In this document: piece after piece, positions 51,103 to 63,346 of the stretch
Position numbering within the stretch: the first letter of the stretch is position 1
How the letters are laid out: each line of letters starts with the position of its first letter
From: an uncultured Coriobacteriaceae bacterium
GTDB taxonomy: Bacteria > Actinomycetota > Coriobacteriia > Coriobacteriales > Coriobacteriaceae
Length of the DNA: 64,000 bases
Assembly: GCA_944319885.1 (NCBI GenBank)
Contig: CALUFC010000001.1
Location: forward strand, 186,001 to 250,000
Direction: 5' to 3'
The notes under the pieces: model-generated
Told to the model about the DNA's origin: nothing
Databases searched by the model: none
Seen by the model: the letters and a program-made list of their open reading frames with translations, nothing else
Made by a program: the position numbers and the translations under genes

Positions 51103-51696
51103 ATGAAAACCATGAATCGTGCCATGCTGGCAGCGGCGGTCTGCACGTTCGCTGCGCCTGCGGTGGCCTTTGCCGAGGAGTCGGCGGGCGGTGCCAGCAT
51201 CTTGATTCCCAACCCGGCCGAGTTCGTGCCGGCGCTCATCGCCTTCCTCATCATCCTTGTGGTGCTGAGCAAGCTTGCGTGGCCTCAGATCACCGCGATG
51301 ATGGAGGAGCGCGAGAAGCGCATCGCCGAGAGCCTCGATGAGGCCGAGCGCACCAAGCAGAAGGCCATCGAGGACCGTGCAGCCTCCGACGAGCTGGTAA
51401 CCGACGCGCGCCGCCAGGCCGCCGAGATCGTGCTCGCTGCGCGCCAGGACGCCGAAGCGGAGCGCTCGCGCATCATCGCCGCCGCGCACGCCGAGGCCGA
51501 GGAGATCGTTGCGCGCGCCCATGCGAACGCCGAGGACGAGCGCCGCGCCATCTACGCCGAGGCGGCGGGCTCCATCGCGGATCTCTCCGTCTCCGTTGCT
51601 TCCAAGATCGTCGAGAAGACCCTCGACGAGGACGGCGAGCAGCGCCGCCTTATCGAGCGCTATATCCAGGAAGCGGGGAGCTTGAATGTCAACTAG
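51103..51696 (+). CDS. atpF: ATP synthase Fo subunit b with N-terminal leader
   Basis: 197 residues. The membrane helix FVPALIAFLIILVVLSKLAWP is followed by the long charged stalk helix. Before it lies a 24-residue leader (MKTMNRAMLAAAVCTFAAPAVAFAEE) that looks like a signal peptide, unusual for a b subunit. Subunit b holds F1 to Fo. The last 11 bp overlap atpH. Confidence 0.94.
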   Translation: MKTMNRAMLAAAVCTFAAPAVAFAEESAGGASILIPNPAEFVPALIAFLIILVVLSKLAWPQITAMMEEREKRIAESLDEAERTKQKAIEDRAASDELVTDARRQAAEIVLAARQDAEAERSRIIAAAHAEAEEIVARAHANAEDERRAIYAEAAGSIADLSVSVASKIVEKTLDEDGEQRRLIERYIQEAGSLNVN

Positions 51697-52171
51697 CCGC
51701 AGGGAGAATCGGGTTCTCGAAACCTATGCGCGCTCGCTGATCGAAGCCGCGAAGGCCGAGGGGCGCGTGTTCCAGGACCGTCGCGCCCTCGATGCGATCG
51801 CAGACGCTTCGCCCGAGGTCCTGGCGATTCTCACCACGATGTTCGAACGCGGCCAGCTCGACCTGCTTCCCGAGGTGGCAGAGACCTACCGCACCATGTG
51901 CGAGGCCGACGACGACGTGGTGGGCGTGACCGTCACCACCGCGGTGCCCCTTGATGACGATCTGCGCGAGCAGATCCAGAAGCGCTATGAGGCCGATTTT
52001 GGCTGCAGCGTCTTTTTGATCGAGCGCGTGGACCCCTCGATCATCGGCGGCATCATCGTCGAGGCGCGCGGCAGCCGTCGCGACGTCTCGGTGAAGACGC
52101 AGCTTGCCGCCGCGCGCGAGGCCCTGGTCGCAGCGGATGAAACCGATGGAGGTGACGCTTCCCATGTCTGA
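51686..52171 (+). CDS. atpH: ATP synthase F1 subunit delta
   Basis: 161 residues. The N-terminal helical part starts [19 protein letters not shown]; the C-terminal part has [26 protein letters not shown] and [29 protein letters not shown], the conserved end of delta. It tethers F1 to the b stalk. Slightly shorter than the usual 175-180. It overlaps atpF by 11 bp and atpA by 8 bp. Confidence 0.94.
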   Translation: MSTSRRENRVLETYARSLIEAAKAEGRVFQDRRALDAIADASPEVLAILTTMFERGQLDLLPEVAETYRTMCEADDDVVGVTVTTAVPLDDDLREQIQKRYEADFGCSVFLIERVDPSIIGGIIVEARGSRRDVSVKTQLAAAREALVAADETDGGDASHV

Positions 52172-53774
52172 GATGATCGATGCCAAGAGCATCGCCGACG
52201 TGCTGAAGGCACGTCTCGATAACCTGGCCGCCACGGTCGACACGCAGGAAGTGAGCCGTGTCGATGAGGTGGGCGACGGCATCGCCCACGTCTCCGGCCT
52301 GAAGAGCGCCATGTCGGGCGAGCTTCTTGAGTTCACGAGCTCCGAGACGGGAGAGACCGTGTACGGTCTTGCCCAGAATCTCGAGCGCGATGAGGTTGGT
52401 GCCGTGCTCTTTGGCAACGTCGCCGTTATCAAAGAGGGCGACGAGTGCCGCACCACCGGCCGCATCATGTCGATCCCGGTGGGTCGTGGCATGCTCGGCC
52501 GCGTGGTGAATCCGCTCGGCCAGCCCATCGACGGTATGGGCGACATCCACACCACCCACTATCGCCCCATCGAGTTCAAGGCGCCCGGCGTGATTGACCG
52601 CACGCCCGTGTGCGAGCCGGTGCAGACCGGCCTGCTGGCCATCGACGCGATGATTCCCATCGGCCGCGGCCAGCGCGAGCTCATCATCGGCGACCGCAAA
52701 GCCGGTAAGACCGCCATCGCCATCGACGCGATCATCAACCAGCGCGGCAAGGGCATGGTCTGCATCTACGTGGCCATCGGCCAGAAGGCTTCCACGGTCG
52801 CCAACATTCGCCATATCCTCGAGGAGCATCACGCCCTCGACTACACCGTGATCGTTTCCGCGACCGCGGCGGAGTCGGCGCCGATGCAGTACATCGCCCC
52901 CATGGCGGGCGCCGCGATCGGCGAGTTCTTCATGTACAACGGCGAGGACGGCAAGCCCGCCAGCGCCGATAACCCGGGCGGACACGTGCTCGTGGTCTAC
53001 GACGACCTCTCCAAGCAGGCCGTCGCCTATCGTCAGATGTCGCTTACGCTGCGTCGTCCGCCGGGACGCGAGGCCTACCCCGGCGACATCTTCTACCTGC
53101 ATTCGCGCCTGCTCGAGCGCGCCTGCAAGCTCAGCCGCGAGAACGGCTACGGCTCCATGACGGCGCTGCCGCTCATCGAGACGCAGGACGGTGATGTCTC
53201 GGCGTACATCCCCACGAACGTCATCTCCATCACCGATGGCCAGATCTACCTGCAGAGCGATCTGTTCTTCCAGGGGCAGCGCCCGGCGGTCGATGTGGGT
53301 ATCTCGGTGTCGCGCGTGGGAGGCGCCGCTCAAACGAAGGCCATGAAGCAGGTGGCGGGCAACCTCCGCCTCGACCTGGCCTCCTATCAGGAGCTCGCCG
53401 GTTTTGCCCAGTTTGGCTCCGATCTGGATGCCGCCACGCAGCAACAGCTCACGCACGGCGCGCGCATGACGGAGCTGCTCAAGCAGCCGCGCTTCCGTCC
53501 GTTCGACGTGGCCGAGCAGGTGGCGGTGCTCTTCGCCGGCAACAAGGGATTCATCGACGACCTGCCGCTTTCACAGGTGCTCGAGTTCCGCGACGGTCTG
53601 GTGACCACGCTCAACAACAGCTACGGCATGCTGCTCGAGCGGTTGCGCACCGAGAAGATCGAGGGCGAACTGGACACCCAGCTTACTCAGGCAATCGCCG
53701 ACTACAAGGCCGATTTCGCAAGCCGTCACGCAACGGCGGCCGATGCGGCGGCAACCGAGACCGAGGAGAGCTAG
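52164..53774 (+). CDS. atpA: ATP synthase F1 subunit alpha
   Basis: 536 residues. [15 protein letters not shown] (Walker A), [54 protein letters not shown] and [14 protein letters not shown] are diagnostic. ATG 52164 ([12 protein letters not shown]) has GGAGGTG nine bases upstream, inside the end of atpH; an earlier ATG at 52146 is possible. It forms the non-catalytic nucleotide sites of F1. Confidence 0.97.
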   Translation: MSEMIDAKSIADVLKARLDNLAATVDTQEVSRVDEVGDGIAHVSGLKSAMSGELLEFTSSETGETVYGLAQNLERDEVGAVLFGNVAVIKEGDECRTTGRIMSIPVGRGMLGRVVNPLGQPIDGMGDIHTTHYRPIEFKAPGVIDRTPVCEPVQTGLLAIDAMIPIGRGQRELIIGDRKAGKTAIAIDAIINQRGKGMVCIYVAIGQKASTVANIRHILEEHHALDYTVIVSATAAESAPMQYIAPMAGAAIGEFFMYNGEDGKPASADNPGGHVLVVYDDLSKQAVAYRQMSLTLRRPPGREAYPGDIFYLHSRLLERACKLSRENGYGSMTALPLIETQDGDVSAYIPTNVISITDGQIYLQSDLFFQGQRPAVDVGISVSRVGGAAQTKAMKQVAGNLRLDLASYQELAGFAQFGSDLDAATQQQLTHGARMTELLKQPRFRPFDVAEQVAVLFAGNKGFIDDLPLSQVLEFRDGLVTTLNNSYGMLLERLRTEKIEGELDTQLTQAIADYKADFASRHATAADAAATETEES

Positions 53775-53778
53775 CCCC

Positions 53779-56144
<2,366 letters not shown>

Positions 56145-56146
56145 CC

Positions 56147-56539
56147 ATGCGCATTCGGATCGTATGCCCCGAGCACTTGGAATATGAGGGGGAGGCAGCG
56201 TTCGTCGCGCTGCCTTCCACCGATGGCGAACTGGGCGTGCTGCCGGGCCATGCCAACGAGATCTGCACGTTGAGCAAAGGCTATGTGCATGTGAGCGATA
56301 CGGCGATGGGCACGGTCGACCATGAGTTTGCCATCATCGGTGGCTACGCCGAGATCACCGGCGACGAGGTGGTCGTGCTTGTCGCGCGCGCCTGCGACAT
56401 GGCGACGGTCGATGCCGACAAGGTGCGCGCCGAGCAGCGAGAATTTGAAGACCAGCTGAGTAATTTGCGAGAAAACGATGCACATCGAGCCTATCTCTAT
56501 AATGAGGTAACGTGGTGTAAGCTTCTCCTGCGCGCATAG
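56147..56539 (+). CDS. atpC: ATP synthase F1 subunit epsilon
   Basis: 130 residues. The beta-sandwich shows IVCPEHLEYEGEAAFVALPSTDGELGVLPGHANEI and FAIIGGYAEITGDEVVVLVARA; the C-terminal two-helix part (RAEQREFEDQLSNLRENDAHRAYLYNEVTW) can act as the rotation brake. The final codons use less biased, AT-richer triplets than the rest. It ends 52 bp before murA. Confidence 0.94.
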   Translation: MRIRIVCPEHLEYEGEAAFVALPSTDGELGVLPGHANEICTLSKGYVHVSDTAMGTVDHEFAIIGGYAEITGDEVVVLVARACDMATVDADKVRAEQREFEDQLSNLRENDAHRAYLYNEVTWCKLLLRA

Positions 56540-56591
56540 CATCTGGTAGAATGCACCCCCGGTAGCGTCCCTCGGGCAGAAAGAGCACGTT

Positions 56592-57875
56592 TTGGATATC
56601 ATTCGCGTTTTCGGCGGACATGATCTCGCCGGTTGCGTACATGTTTCTGGTGCCAAGAACTCGGCACTCAAGCTCATGGCGGCAACCCTGCTCGCACCCG
56701 GTGTCACCACGCTCGAGAACGTCCCCAACATCTCCGACGTGCACGTTATGGGTAAGGTGCTCAAGCGCATGGGCGCTACGATCGAGGTGCGCGACGAGCA
56801 TACGCTCGTGATCGATACCTCGGCGGTCGATTCGTGGGAAGCACCCTACGAGCTCGTCGCCAAGATGCGCGCCTCGACGGCGGTTATGGGCCCCTTGCTG
56901 GGCCGCTTTGGCAAGGCGAAGATCGCCATGCCCGGTGGTTGCAATCTGGGCGCGCGCAAGATCGATATGCATATCCTGGGCCTTGAGGCCCTCGGCGTCG
57001 CCTTCGATACCGATCACGGCTATATCTATGCAAGCGCCGAGAACGGCCTTACCGGCACCACGGTTACGCTCGAGTTTGCGAGCGTGGGTGCCACCGAGAA
57101 CCTCATCATGGCCGCGGTGCGCGCCGCCGGTACCACGGTGATCGACAACGCCGCACGCGAGCCCGAGATTGTCGACCTCGCCAACATGCTCAACGAGATG
57201 GGCGCCAAGATCGAGGGGGCCGGTACGCCCGTGGTGACGATCGAGGGTGTCGAGGAGCTGCATCCCGTGGTGCATCGCGTCATTGGCGATCGCATCGAGG
57301 CGGGCACCTTCATCGTTGCCGGTGCGCTCGCCGCGGCGGACGGCGGCATCGAGGTCACCGGATTCAATCCGCATCATCTGGGCATGGTGCTCAAGAAGCT
57401 CGAGCTCATGGGTGTCGCCATCGAGCGCATGCCAGACGGTGTGCGGGTGCATCGCGCCCAGTCGCTTCACCCCGTCGATATCCAGACGCTTCCCTTCCCG
57501 GGTTTTCCCACCGATATGCAGGCCCAGGTCATGGTGCTCTCCGCACTGGCGCAGGGCAGCTCTGTGATTACCGAGAACATCTTCGAGAACCGCTTCATGT
57601 TTGCCTCCGAACTTCAGCGCATGGGGGCAAACATCCGTATCGAGAGCCATCATGCCATCGTGCATGGTGTCGATCACTTCTCTGGTGCGCAGGTGGTTTC
57701 CCCCGATCTGCGCGGCGGTGCCGCGCTCGTCGTTGCCGGCCTCGTGGCCGAGGGGGAGACCGATGTTTCTGCGATCCATCATATTGATCGTGGATACGAG
57801 CGGTTTTGTGACAAGCTGATTGGATTGGGAGCGCGCGTCGAGCGCGTAAGCGTGCCCGATCCCACCGACGATTAG
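56592..57875 (+). CDS. murA: UDP-N-acetylglucosamine 1-carboxyvinyltransferase
   Basis: 427 residues, first committed step of peptidoglycan synthesis, using phosphoenolpyruvate. VSGAKNSALKLMAATLL has the catalytic Lys/Asn pair and C117 in MPGGCNLGARKIDMH is the cysteine that fosfomycin alkylates. LPFPGFPTDMQAQ and ENIFENRFMFASEL are also typical. The TTG start at 56592 follows AAAGAG. It runs on from the atp operon and shares its direction, an arrangement common in actinobacteria and firmicutes. Confidence 0.97.
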   Translation: MDIIRVFGGHDLAGCVHVSGAKNSALKLMAATLLAPGVTTLENVPNISDVHVMGKVLKRMGATIEVRDEHTLVIDTSAVDSWEAPYELVAKMRASTAVMGPLLGRFGKAKIAMPGGCNLGARKIDMHILGLEALGVAFDTDHGYIYASAENGLTGTTVTLEFASVGATENLIMAAVRAAGTTVIDNAAREPEIVDLANMLNEMGAKIEGAGTPVVTIEGVEELHPVVHRVIGDRIEAGTFIVAGALAAADGGIEVTGFNPHHLGMVLKKLELMGVAIERMPDGVRVHRAQSLHPVDIQTLPFPGFPTDMQAQVMVLSALAQGSSVITENIFENRFMFASELQRMGANIRIESHHAIVHGVDHFSGAQVVSPDLRGGAALVVAGLVAEGETDVSAIHHIDRGYERFCDKLIGLGARVERVSVPDPTDD

Positions 57876-57885
57876 GACCGTGTCC

Positions 57886-59079
57886 ATGAGCATTCGCAAA
57901 AAGCCAGTACAGGAGGCGAGGCGTCCCTCTTCGAGCGCGGCGAGCCGTATCTACAGCCGTGAGAACGTGAGCCGCTACACCGAGCGCTCGCGTCAGCGCA
58001 GGCGCGGCCGTGCCATTCGCCGCGGCATCCTGCTCGGCTTTTGCGGTGTTTTCATCGCCGCCGTCGCTGCCGCGGGCATGTGGTTCTCCAACGTGCTCTC
58101 CCGCCTGAACGACGGCGAGATCATCAATGCGGACCTGCTGAACATCCTGGTTGATACCGACGTGACCCGCGAGCCGTTCTACATGCTCCTGCTGGGCACC
58201 GACGGACGCCCTGGTGAGGATACCTATCGCACCGATTCCATCATCTTGGCGCGCGTTGACCCTACGCAAAAGCAGGTCACGCTCATTTCAGTGCCACGCG
58301 ATACCAAGTTCACCTATAAGGACAGCACGGTGAAGATCAACTCGGTCTTCTCCTATGGCGGCTCCGACGACATGGTCGAGGCGGTCAACGAGCTCTGCGG
58401 TGTCGAGATCTCGGAATACGCCGAGATCAACTTCGACGGCCTGAAGGCGCTTGTGGATGCCGTGGGCGGTATCGATATCAACGTGCCCGAGGGAGACGAG
58501 GTCGACGATCCCGAGGCCGGTCCCGTGGTGATCGAGGCGGGCCAGCAGCATATGGATGGTGAGGCGGCGCTCACGTTCAGCCGCGCGCGCCATCAGTACG
58601 CCGACGGCGATTACACGCGCATGCGCCATCAACGCATGGTGATCGGTGCGCTGGCCGATAAGATTTTGAACAATCTCGATATCGCGACGGTTCCAGCGTT
58701 GCTCGAATCGCTCGCCGATATGGTGCACACGTCGCTCAGCCCCGCCGATATCATCTCGCTCATCAACGCCATGCGCGGTATGGATGTCAACAACATGTAC
58801 TCTGCGAACATCCCCTCATGGGCGGGCGAGGATACCTACATCGACGGCCAGAGCTATGTCTTCGTGTATGAGGACGAGCTCAAGGAGATGATGGAGCGTG
58901 TTAACGCGGGCGAGGATCCGCAGGGCCCGCAGTCCATGGGCGAGGGCGATGGCGGGTCGGCCACCGTGGGCGATCTGTACAACAACAGTAACAGGGACTG
59001 GCGCTACGGCACGGCCACTACGAGCGGTTCGAGCTCGAGTGAAGACGGCGAAAGCTCGGAGACGTCGAGCGAGGAGTAA
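57886..59079 (+). CDS. LytR-CpsA-Psr family glycopolymer ligase
   Basis: 397 residues. A basic cytoplasmic head with many Arg leads to one membrane helix (ILLGFCGVFIAAVAAAGMWF). The outer LCP domain has LLLGTDGRPGEDTYRTDSIILARVDP, LISVPRDTKF and FSRARHQYADGDYTRMRHQ; the conserved Asp and Arg residues bind the polyprenyl pyrophosphate substrate. The C-terminus is a Ser/Glu/Gly-rich tail (TTSGSSSSEDGESSETSSEE). LCP enzymes attach wall polymers to peptidoglycan. ATG 57886 follows TAGGA. It lies 10 bp after murA. Confidence 0.93.
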   Translation: MSIRKKPVQEARRPSSSAASRIYSRENVSRYTERSRQRRRGRAIRRGILLGFCGVFIAAVAAAGMWFSNVLSRLNDGEIINADLLNILVDTDVTREPFYMLLLGTDGRPGEDTYRTDSIILARVDPTQKQVTLISVPRDTKFTYKDSTVKINSVFSYGGSDDMVEAVNELCGVEISEYAEINFDGLKALVDAVGGIDINVPEGDEVDDPEAGPVVIEAGQQHMDGEAALTFSRARHQYADGDYTRMRHQRMVIGALADKILNNLDIATVPALLESLADMVHTSLSPADIISLINAMRGMDVNNMYSANIPSWAGEDTYIDGQSYVFVYEDELKEMMERVNAGEDPQGPQSMGEGDGGSATVGDLYNNSNRDWRYGTATTSGSSSSEDGESSETSSEE

Positions 59080-59117
59080 GCCTCGCCGCGAGTGCGGTCA
59101 AACAGAGCTGCATATTC

Positions 59118-59155
59118 AAGGGCGCATTTGGGGTAAACCTGGGTGCGCCCTTTTT
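59118..59155 (+). terminator. Terminator after the LCP gene
   Basis: AAGGGCGCA (59118-59126) pairs with TGCGCCCTT (59144-59152), loop of 17 nt, followed by a T-tract. It ends the atp-murA-LCP run. Confidence 0.85.
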
Positions 59156-59199
59156 CAGCATGGAGCGCCCTAAGAAGTTTGCCCCGATACGGGCGGGGT

Positions 59200-59282
59200 C
59201 AAACGCATAAATGGGGCTATTTGAGCGTTTAGTACTCCGATATATAAGGATAAACGCTCAAAAACGCCGATTTGTGCGTTTA
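59200..59282 (+). promoter_or_regulatory. Four-site operator upstream of fic
   Basis: Four near-identical half-sites alternate in orientation: AAACGCATAAAT (59201), TTTGAGCGTTTA (59220), TAAACGCTCAAA (59251) and TTTGTGCGTTTA (59271). They form two inverted pairs. The last one abuts the likely -10 region (TATGCT, 59285-59290). TATATAAGG between sites 2 and 3 is another AT-rich box. The fic product itself ends in a winged helix that could bind here. Confidence 0.7.
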
Positions 59283-59323
59283 GCCTATGCTACACTTGGC
59301 AATATCGTTGAAAAGGAGCGGTT

Positions 59324-60559
59324 ATGGCGTTTGAGTATCCAACAGTACGCAAGGTACTGTACAGCGACAACACGTCCGAGCGCTTCTCCCGTGCAGAGCA
59401 TGTGGCGCGTGAGCGCCTTGAGGCGGAGTCGACATTTCGAACGGGCATCATACTCGATCACGGCGAGCTCTTTTTGGCTGTTCCTCGACAGCTTTCTGTT
59501 GCGCACGAGCAGATTCTGCGTAAAGAGCGTCGGGTGTCTGCATTGTGGCGGCAATTGCCCCGCGTTGCGTTGGGCGCGTATATCCGCTCGCTTATTGGTG
59601 ACGAGGTGGTATCGAGCAACGAGATCGAGGGTGTTTATAGCACACGCCGGCAGATTAAAGACGCGTTAGAGGCAACGGTCGAAAACCACGCGCCGTTTAC
59701 GGAGTTCGCCCAGCTATATCTCGGTATTACCGAGAACAATATCTCATATCCGGAGACCCCTGAAACAATTCGCAACATCTACGATGCTGTTGTGGGCGAT
59801 ACGCTCGCACCGGAGTGCAAACTGGGAGACAGCCTGTTCCGAAGGGACGGTGTCGAGTTATATGGCGCCGGGGGCAAGCGTATTCACGTTGGCGTAGCTC
59901 CCGACCGCATTGTGCCCCGCATCGAGGAGATGCTTCGGCTCGCGCATCGGGACGATATTCCCGAGGTGTTTTGCGCGGCGCTCTGCCACTTCCTCTTCGA
60001 GTACATCCATCCGTTCTTTGACGGTAACGGAAGAACCGGTCGCTATTTGCTTGCACTCCAGTTGGCGCGGCCGTTATCGCAGCCTACAGTGCTCTCGCTT
60101 TCGCGCACAATTGCCGAGAACAAGGCAACGTACTACAAGGCGTTCAAAACAGTGGAGCATCCGGTAAACCGAAGCGAAGCGACGCCGTTCGTTCTGATGC
60201 TCTGCGATCTGCTGTTGCAGGCGCAGGATGCGCTCATTGTCGATCTCGAGGAGAAGCGCGACCAGATCGATCGTGCTTACGACGCGATTTCAGAGGTCCC
60301 TTCGGAATGGGACGAGCGCGAACGCGATGTGCTCTTCTATGCGGCGCAGCGCTCCCTCTTCGATTTGTACCAAGAGATTCGATCAAATGATATCGCGGCT
60401 TTTTTAGGGGTTTCTCAGGCGGTAGCTCGTGCGGTGCTCAAGAGTCTCGAGCAGCGTGGCATGTTGAAGCGCGTGTCGGGACGGCCGCTTACCTATGTGT
60501 TGGGTGGCGAGGGCGTGCATCTATTTGGATTGGACGGCGTGGCGGCAGACCGGGGTTAA
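59324..60559 (+). CDS. Fic-domain protein with C-terminal winged helix
   Basis: 411 residues. The AMP-transfer signature HPFFDGNGRTGR is complete (229-240). The inhibitory helix motif SSNEIEG (97-103) lies N-terminal to the Fic core, a class II arrangement where its Glu blocks ATP gamma-phosphate binding. After about 320, SLFDLYQEIRSNDIAAFLGVSQAVARAVLKSLEQRGMLKRVSGRP is a winged helix-turn-helix. Such proteins modify targets by AMPylation and some control their own expression. A GAAAAGGAG site precedes the ATG. It stands alone, with no separate antitoxin gene, and its codon use is less biased than its neighbours. Confidence 0.92.
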   Translation: MAFEYPTVRKVLYSDNTSERFSRAEHVARERLEAESTFRTGIILDHGELFLAVPRQLSVAHEQILRKERRVSALWRQLPRVALGAYIRSLIGDEVVSSNEIEGVYSTRRQIKDALEATVENHAPFTEFAQLYLGITENNISYPETPETIRNIYDAVVGDTLAPECKLGDSLFRRDGVELYGAGGKRIHVGVAPDRIVPRIEEMLRLAHRDDIPEVFCAALCHFLFEYIHPFFDGNGRTGRYLLALQLARPLSQPTVLSLSRTIAENKATYYKAFKTVEHPVNRSEATPFVLMLCDLLLQAQDALIVDLEEKRDQIDRAYDAISEVPSEWDERERDVLFYAAQRSLFDLYQEIRSNDIAAFLGVSQAVARAVLKSLEQRGMLKRVSGRPLTYVLGGEGVHLFGLDGVAADRG

Positions 60560-60611
60560 CTTATGACTCCGTGCATACTTTGCGCATATACCCTGTAGCT
60601 TTCACGCCGTC

Positions 60612-60653
60612 TGCCGCCTCCGTACCCCGTTTCGAGGCGGCATATCCTATGAT
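60612..60653 (+). promoter_or_regulatory. Stem-loop plus -10 box upstream of phosphoketolase
   Basis: TGCCGCCTC (60612-60620) can pair with GAGGCGGCA (60634-60642). TATGAT (60648-60653) follows at once and is a good -10 box 63 bp before the gene. The dyad therefore covers the -35 zone; no U-tract follows, so an operator is more likely than a terminator for fic. Confidence 0.5.
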
Positions 60654-60715
60654 GGTACTACTGCCAATTTCGCGCCGCGGGCGCGAACGAACGGAATGAA
60701 CGGGACTGGGGGACG

Positions 60716-63124
60716 ATGACGCAGATGGCGCAGCATGATGCGGCTGGCATGCCTTGGCACCGCGGGCGCGCGGAGATCGATGCCACCTGCGTAGATGCGC
60801 TCGACGCCTACTGGCGCTGCGCGAATTACCTCTCGGTGGGGCAGATCTACCTCAAGAGCAATCCGTTGCTGCGTCGACCGCTGGAGTTTTCCGACGTTAA
60901 GCCGCGCCCCGTGGGCCACTGGGGCACCATCCCGGGTCTGAACTTCATCTACGCTCACCTCAACCGTCTTATCGCCGACCATGGCCAGCGTGCGCTCGTG
61001 CTCATCGGGCCCGGGCACGGTGGCTCGGCCGGTGCGGTGAGCTCCCTTGTTGATGGCTCGTATAGCGAGCGCTATCCGTCGGTAACCGACGACGAGGCGG
61101 GCATTGCCGAGTTCATGCGCTCCTATTCGGCACCGGGCGGCATGCCGTCTAACTGCACGCCCATGCTGCCTGGCTCGATTCATACCGGCGGCGAGCTGGG
61201 CTACACGCTCAGCCATGCGTTTGGCGCGGCATTCGATAATCCCGATCAGCTGGTTGTTCCCATCGTGGGCGACGGCGAATCCGAAGAGGGCGCTATCGCT
61301 GCCGCATGGTCGACCGCGCGCATCATGAACCCTGCAACCGACGGCATCGTGCTGCCGATTCTCCATATGAACGGCTACAAGATCACCATGCCGTCGATGA
61401 TTGCCTCGGCGGCTGCAGCCGAGCGCGAGATGTTCTTCTGCAGCTTTGGCTATGAGCCGGTGACGTTCACGGTGGGCTTCGATGACGAGGCGCCGGCTTC
61501 CTATCACAAGCGCTTCGCGGAGCTGCTCGAAGATGTATTCGATCGTATCTGCGACATCAAGGAGCACGCGGCCGATGAGGGTGCCGATGTGCGCTATCCG
61601 CTCATCATCTTCCAATCTCCCAAGGGCTGGACCACGCCGGCCGCGCCCGATGGCACGCCGCTTCAGGATACGGCAGCCATTCACGAGGTGCCGGTGCGCG
61701 TGGGGGCATCGCCCGAACGCCTTGCGTGGCTCGAGCGCTGGCTTAAGAGCTACCATCCCGAGGACCTCTTTACCGCGGAGGGTGGCTTGAGCGAGCGCGT
61801 GCGCGCCATCATGCCCGCCGGCGAGGTGCGCTTGGGTGAGAATCCCCTGGCAGACGGCGGTCGCCTGCGCCAGCCGCTGATCTTGCCGAACCCGGCCGAC
61901 TATGCTCTGCTGCTTACGGCGGACACGCGCGGTGAGCGCAAGTTGGGGCTTGCCGGCATGTGCGGCACCTACACGCGCGAGGTGATGCGCGCCAACCCCG
62001 ATACGTTCCGGCTCTTCTCGCCCGACGAGCTCTCGTCCAACCGCATGGACGCCTCGCTTGAGGTGACCGGTAAGCAGTGGAACTTGGGCTATTGGTACGA
62101 CGACGAGGATCTTGACCTGGTGCCGTCGGGCAAGGTGGTCGAGGTGTTGTCCGAGCACCAGTGCGAGGGCATGCTGGAAGGCTATGTACTCACCGGCCGT
62201 CACGGCATCTGGGCTACGTATGAGGCGTTTGCCCAGGTTGCGGGCTCCATGGTGGCTCAGCACTGCAAGTGGCTGGAGGAGACGGCGCGCTATGCGCGCT
62301 GGCGCGAGCCCATCGCGAGCCTGAACATCCTGCTTACCAGCCATGTGTGGCGGCAGGATCACAATGGCTTCACGCACCAGGATCCCGGCTTTGCCGACAT
62401 CCTCATCAACAAGTCGTGCTCGGACGAGCATGTCGCGCATCTGTACTATCCGGTCGATGCCAACATGATGCTCGCCGTTATGCAGCGCTGCTACGCCTCG
62501 ACCAATTGCGTGAACGGTATCGTGGCGGGCAAGCACGAGTCGCCGGTCTATCTCACCATCGATGAGGCGCGCGCCGAGCTGGCGCAGGGCGCGTCGGCAT
62601 GGGCATGGGCCTCGAGCTGCGCGGTGGGCGAGACACCCGATATCGTCGTGGCATCGGTGGGCGACGTGATAACGGTCGAGGCGCTCGCCGCTGCCGAGAT
62701 GCTTGCGAACGAGGGCATCCGCGTGTCGTTTGTGAACGTGGTCGATTTGCTGCGGTTGGGCGATCCGGCGCGCGATTCCCAGGCGCTCGACGACGATGCG
62801 TTCTGCGCGCTTTTTCCCCTTGGGGTGCCGGTGCTGTTCTGCTTCCATGGGTACGAGGGGCAGCTGCTGCGCATCATCGCGCGTCGCGCCGAGTCGACGC
62901 GGTTCGATGTGCACGGCTTCCGCGATCGCGGGGCAACGACGACGCCGTTTGGCATGCTCTACGAGAACGAGATGGACCGGTTTGCCCTGGCGGCGGCGGG
63001 GTTTGCGTTGGTCGATGCCGAGCGATTCGCCGATGCCGCGGAGCGGGCGCTCGACATGCGCGATGCCATGATGGATTACACCATCGAGCATGGTATCGAC
63101 CATCCCGACCTCGGACTCATGTAA
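60716..63124 (+). CDS. xfp: Phosphoketolase
   Basis: 802 residues, thiamine pyrophosphate enzyme splitting xylulose 5-phosphate (and perhaps fructose 6-phosphate) into acetyl phosphate plus an aldose phosphate. YLSVGQIYLKSNPLLRRPL, HWGTIPGLNFIYAHLNRLI, LIGPGHGGSAG, SIHTGGELGYTLSHAFGAAFDNPD, GDGESEEG (TPP/Mg), HMNGYKITMPS, SHVWRQDHNGFTHQDPG and GKHESPVYL are all family marks. ATG 60716 or 60725 starts it. The acetyl phosphate can give ATP by acetate kinase. It is monocistronic. Confidence 0.97.
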   Translation: MTQMAQHDAAGMPWHRGRAEIDATCVDALDAYWRCANYLSVGQIYLKSNPLLRRPLEFSDVKPRPVGHWGTIPGLNFIYAHLNRLIADHGQRALVLIGPGHGGSAGAVSSLVDGSYSERYPSVTDDEAGIAEFMRSYSAPGGMPSNCTPMLPGSIHTGGELGYTLSHAFGAAFDNPDQLVVPIVGDGESEEGAIAAAWSTARIMNPATDGIVLPILHMNGYKITMPSMIASAAAAEREMFFCSFGYEPVTFTVGFDDEAPASYHKRFAELLEDVFDRICDIKEHAADEGADVRYPLIIFQSPKGWTTPAAPDGTPLQDTAAIHEVPVRVGASPERLAWLERWLKSYHPEDLFTAEGGLSERVRAIMPAGEVRLGENPLADGGRLRQPLILPNPADYALLLTADTRGERKLGLAGMCGTYTREVMRANPDTFRLFSPDELSSNRMDASLEVTGKQWNLGYWYDDEDLDLVPSGKVVEVLSEHQCEGMLEGYVLTGRHGIWATYEAFAQVAGSMVAQHCKWLEETARYARWREPIASLNILLTSHVWRQDHNGFTHQDPGFADILINKSCSDEHVAHLYYPVDANMMLAVMQRCYASTNCVNGIVAGKHESPVYLTIDEARAELAQGASAWAWASSCAVGETPDIVVASVGDVITVEALAAAEMLANEGIRVSFVNVVDLLRLGDPARDSQALDDDAFCALFPLGVPVLFCFHGYEGQLLRIIARRAESTRFDVHGFRDRGATTTPFGMLYENEMDRFALAAAGFALVDAERFADAAERALDMRDAMMDYTIEHGIDHPDLGLM

Positions 63125-63346
63125 CCGCAGCGTATATACCCCGTTTGCCCTGGATGCTCCAGATCGCATGATGATGCATGCCCCATGGGGTTTGGGCGTC
63201 GCATGTCAAGTTTCCCCGCCCACCCCAAAAGCCGCGCCGCCTACCAGAATGACGGTATGTCATGAGGGTGTCATGGGTTTACTAGATATAACTGGCTCTG
63301 TAGGCATCGCGTTCGCATCGCGGGCGCACGTTTGGAGGAGGACACC

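Noticed and set aside
60647-63169. An 840-residue open frame on the minus strand
   Set aside because: Antisense shadow of phosphoketolase, with no ribosome site and no recognisable motif.
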